DNA of 64,000 bases from Photobacterium piscicola. Its GTDB lineage: Bacteria; Pseudomonadota; Gammaproteobacteria; Enterobacterales; Vibrionaceae. The stretch spans positions 1 through 64,000 of the forward strand of contig NZ_FUZI01000004.1 in NCBI RefSeq assembly GCF_900166965.1. Reading direction: 5' to 3'. The position numbers were made by a program, and so were the translations under genes. The notes below the pieces were generated by a model that made no database searches, was not told the DNA's origin, and was given only the letters and a program-made list of their open reading frames with translations. Below, in pieces: positions 62,801 through 64,000 of this stretch. Numbering within the stretch: the first letter of the stretch is position 1; the number at the start of each line of letters is the position of its first letter.

Positions 62801-64000
62801 TTACAAGCCTTTGGTGTATTGATTACAGGTATTACCAATAATAACCGCTTCAATTTCACTACGCGTAAGTTCATTATTACCCGTAACATACTGATTAAAT
62901 AACGCCGTTAATTCCGCTTTAGTTACTGTCACTTGGGTGTCAGTTTTAATGTCGCGCAAATCAACCATAAACCCTGAGAACTTATTCTTAATCTCATCAA
63001 CAATATCAAGATTTAAGAAGTTCTTCGGGTTATATAACGCATTATGATCACCGCGCTGTTTATCCACCACAAATGACGCTTCAGTAAGATTAATGATCGA
63101 TGCTGACTTATCACATTTACGTAAGCACTTATCATCAAAACGCTTTTTCTTACAACCTACTGTTTGATGGAATAAGCATTGACGGCTCATTAATAGCATC
63201 ATCGGGTGATAAATGCTGTAATACAATTCAAATCCAGCAGGTGCTGCAATGGGTTTAATTTGTGAACGTTTGATCTCATTAGAAATAAACGCCCCAACAC
63301 AACCAAACTCTTGCTGTAAGCATTCAAGGCTCAAACTGTTACTGATATTCATTTGAGGGCCAGCCACCCACGCTAAACCTAATTGATGCGCCGCATAACC
63401 GACACCGCTATTATTGGTTACAATACGTGACGGCTTAACGTGTTCAAGGAACGTCACTGCTGCTTGATAATTATCGCCAATTAAAATCGCAGGGAACCAA
63501 GGAATAAGCTGTGGATTTTCTTGGAACAGACTAACTAATTTTAACCCTTCCATTGCCATCGCTTCTGGCAATTGATAATACACTGCGGTATCTGGCTGGC
63601 TCACAGCTTCAATATCTGCAGGATTAGCAATTAATACTGATAACCGTGGCATCATCGCAGCGAGAGGCTTACGGACAGCTTTAGGTAACTCAACCGGCTC
63701 AACTAATGGTTGATCACCGTTTAACACACGGGCAATTTGATCTCGCATGATAGTTAATTCTTTAAACGGCACCACTACGTCTGTCACGAGTTGACTCAAA
63801 TCTATTGGTGCTAATAAATACTCACCATTATTTAAACTACGGAAGCGTTTATCAAAACAATCGCTATCAAGCACTGTATTATCTGATCGACGTAATAACG
63901 AGGTTGATGTGACTTCAAACTGTTGTAACGGTGTCGTTACTTGAATAATTAGCGGCTGTCCAACCTGACCGATAATCGTCAGCTCTAATGCTAATAAACT
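62801..64000 (-). CDS. Peptidase U32-family protein, C-terminal part (RlhA-like; 5' end outside window)
   Basis: The frame is open from the right edge to the stop at 62801, so at least 400 C-terminal residues are present; a GTG at 63874 is internal, not the start. A U32 region with a four-Cys cluster C-x7-C-x7-C-x3-C lies within L-F-H-Q-T-V-G-C-K-K-K. The preceding part matches the collagenase-like domain (Y-Y-Q-L-P-E-A-M, I-V-T-N-N-S-G-V-G). This arrangement resembles RlhA, needed for 5-hydroxycytidine at C2501 of 23S rRNA, in which the Cys cluster is thought to bind Fe-S. Whether this is RlhA itself or a paralog needs the missing 5' half. Confidence 0.8.
   Translation of the reverse strand, partial: SLLALELTIIGQVGQPLIIQVTTPLQQFEVTSTSLLRRSDNTVLDSDCFDKRFRSLNNGEYLLAPIDLSQLVTDVVVPFKELTIMRDQIARVLNGDQPLVEPVELPKAVRKPLAAMMPRLSVLIANPADIEAVSQPDTAVYYQLPEAMAMEGLKLVSLFQENPQLIPWFPAILIGDNYQAAVTFLEHVKPSRIVTNNSGVGYAAHQLGLAWVAGPQMNISNSLSLECLQQEFGCVGAFISNEIKRSQIKPIAAPAGFELYYSIYHPMMLLMSRQCLFHQTVGCKKKRFDDKCLRKCDKSASIINLTEASFVVDKQRGDHNALYNPKNFLNLDIVDEIKNKFSGFMVDLRDIKTDTQVTVTKAELTALFNQYVTGNNELTRSEIEAVIIGNTCNQYTKGL

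Noticed and set aside
1..64000. Insertion sequence, prophage, integron, CRISPR array or defence island
   Set aside because: No transposase, integrase, phage structural, Cas or restriction-type protein was recognised. The only tandem repeats are the adhesin domains, the tRNA-Leu duplication and a short heptamer run.

Overview
The window looks like a chromosomal segment of a marine Vibrionaceae bacterium, most likely a Photobacterium. This rests on low-GC gammaproteobacterial coding, Vibrio-type small families (DUF2947, DUF3012, DUF2541), a TMAO respiration system, a second EF-G gene and a Cys/Gly/Leu tRNA cluster. The genus is inferred from gene content and was not tested by alignment. No insertion sequence, prophage or CRISPR array was seen.

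Positions 1-10.6 kb hold a complete Lap-type biofilm attachment/release system. A huge repetitive adhesin runs leftward off the window edge. Its N-terminus has a retention-module-like segment and a TAAG site of the LapG-cleavable type. Divergent from it is a six-gene run: type I secretion adaptor (lapC), TolC-like outer-membrane channel (lapE), OmpA-like lipoprotein, periplasmic protease (lapG), degenerate GGDEF-EAL c-di-GMP receptor (lapD) and ABC exporter (lapB). The visible adhesin repeats form a 933-bp higher-order unit of three Ig-like domains.

Positions 10.7-24 kb carry mostly housekeeping and accessory genes: NYN protein, a CDF-family membrane protein divergent from a LysR regulator (with two related palindromes between them), aquaporin Z, YdiJ-type D-2-hydroxyglutarate dehydrogenase, succinate-semialdehyde dehydrogenase, a pirin, a diguanylate cyclase and several conserved unknowns. 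Positions 24-27 kb (minus strand) form a 5-oxoproline cluster, pxpA-pxpB-pxpC followed by a gamma-glutamylcyclotransferase-fold protein, so a possible 5-oxoproline producer sits beside the 5-oxoproline consumer.

Positions 27.2-28.1 kb hold a 59-residue DUF3012 lipoprotein and a tRNA cluster (Cys, Gly, Leu, Leu). The two Leu genes lie in a tandem duplication, and a decayed tRNA-Gly-like remnant lies between Gly and Leu. Then come a KdgK-like kinase, a cNMP/CBS/DUF294 protein with a DEDDh exonuclease, a BCCT transporter, glutaredoxin, an orphan AMMECR1 protein, nucleases, mobB, a three-domain rhodanese (ynjE), an aldo/keto reductase, an M15 peptidase, an S4 protein and the second EF-G.

Positions 47.7-62.7 kb contain the TMAO system in two pieces. 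torS and torT are divergent, and torC and torA are divergent from each other. The mgsA, helD and yccS genes lie between them. TorA carries an extra C-terminal c-type heme domain resembling the C-terminal domain of TorC. torR and torD are not in the window. The right edge cuts a peptidase U32 (RlhA-like) gene.
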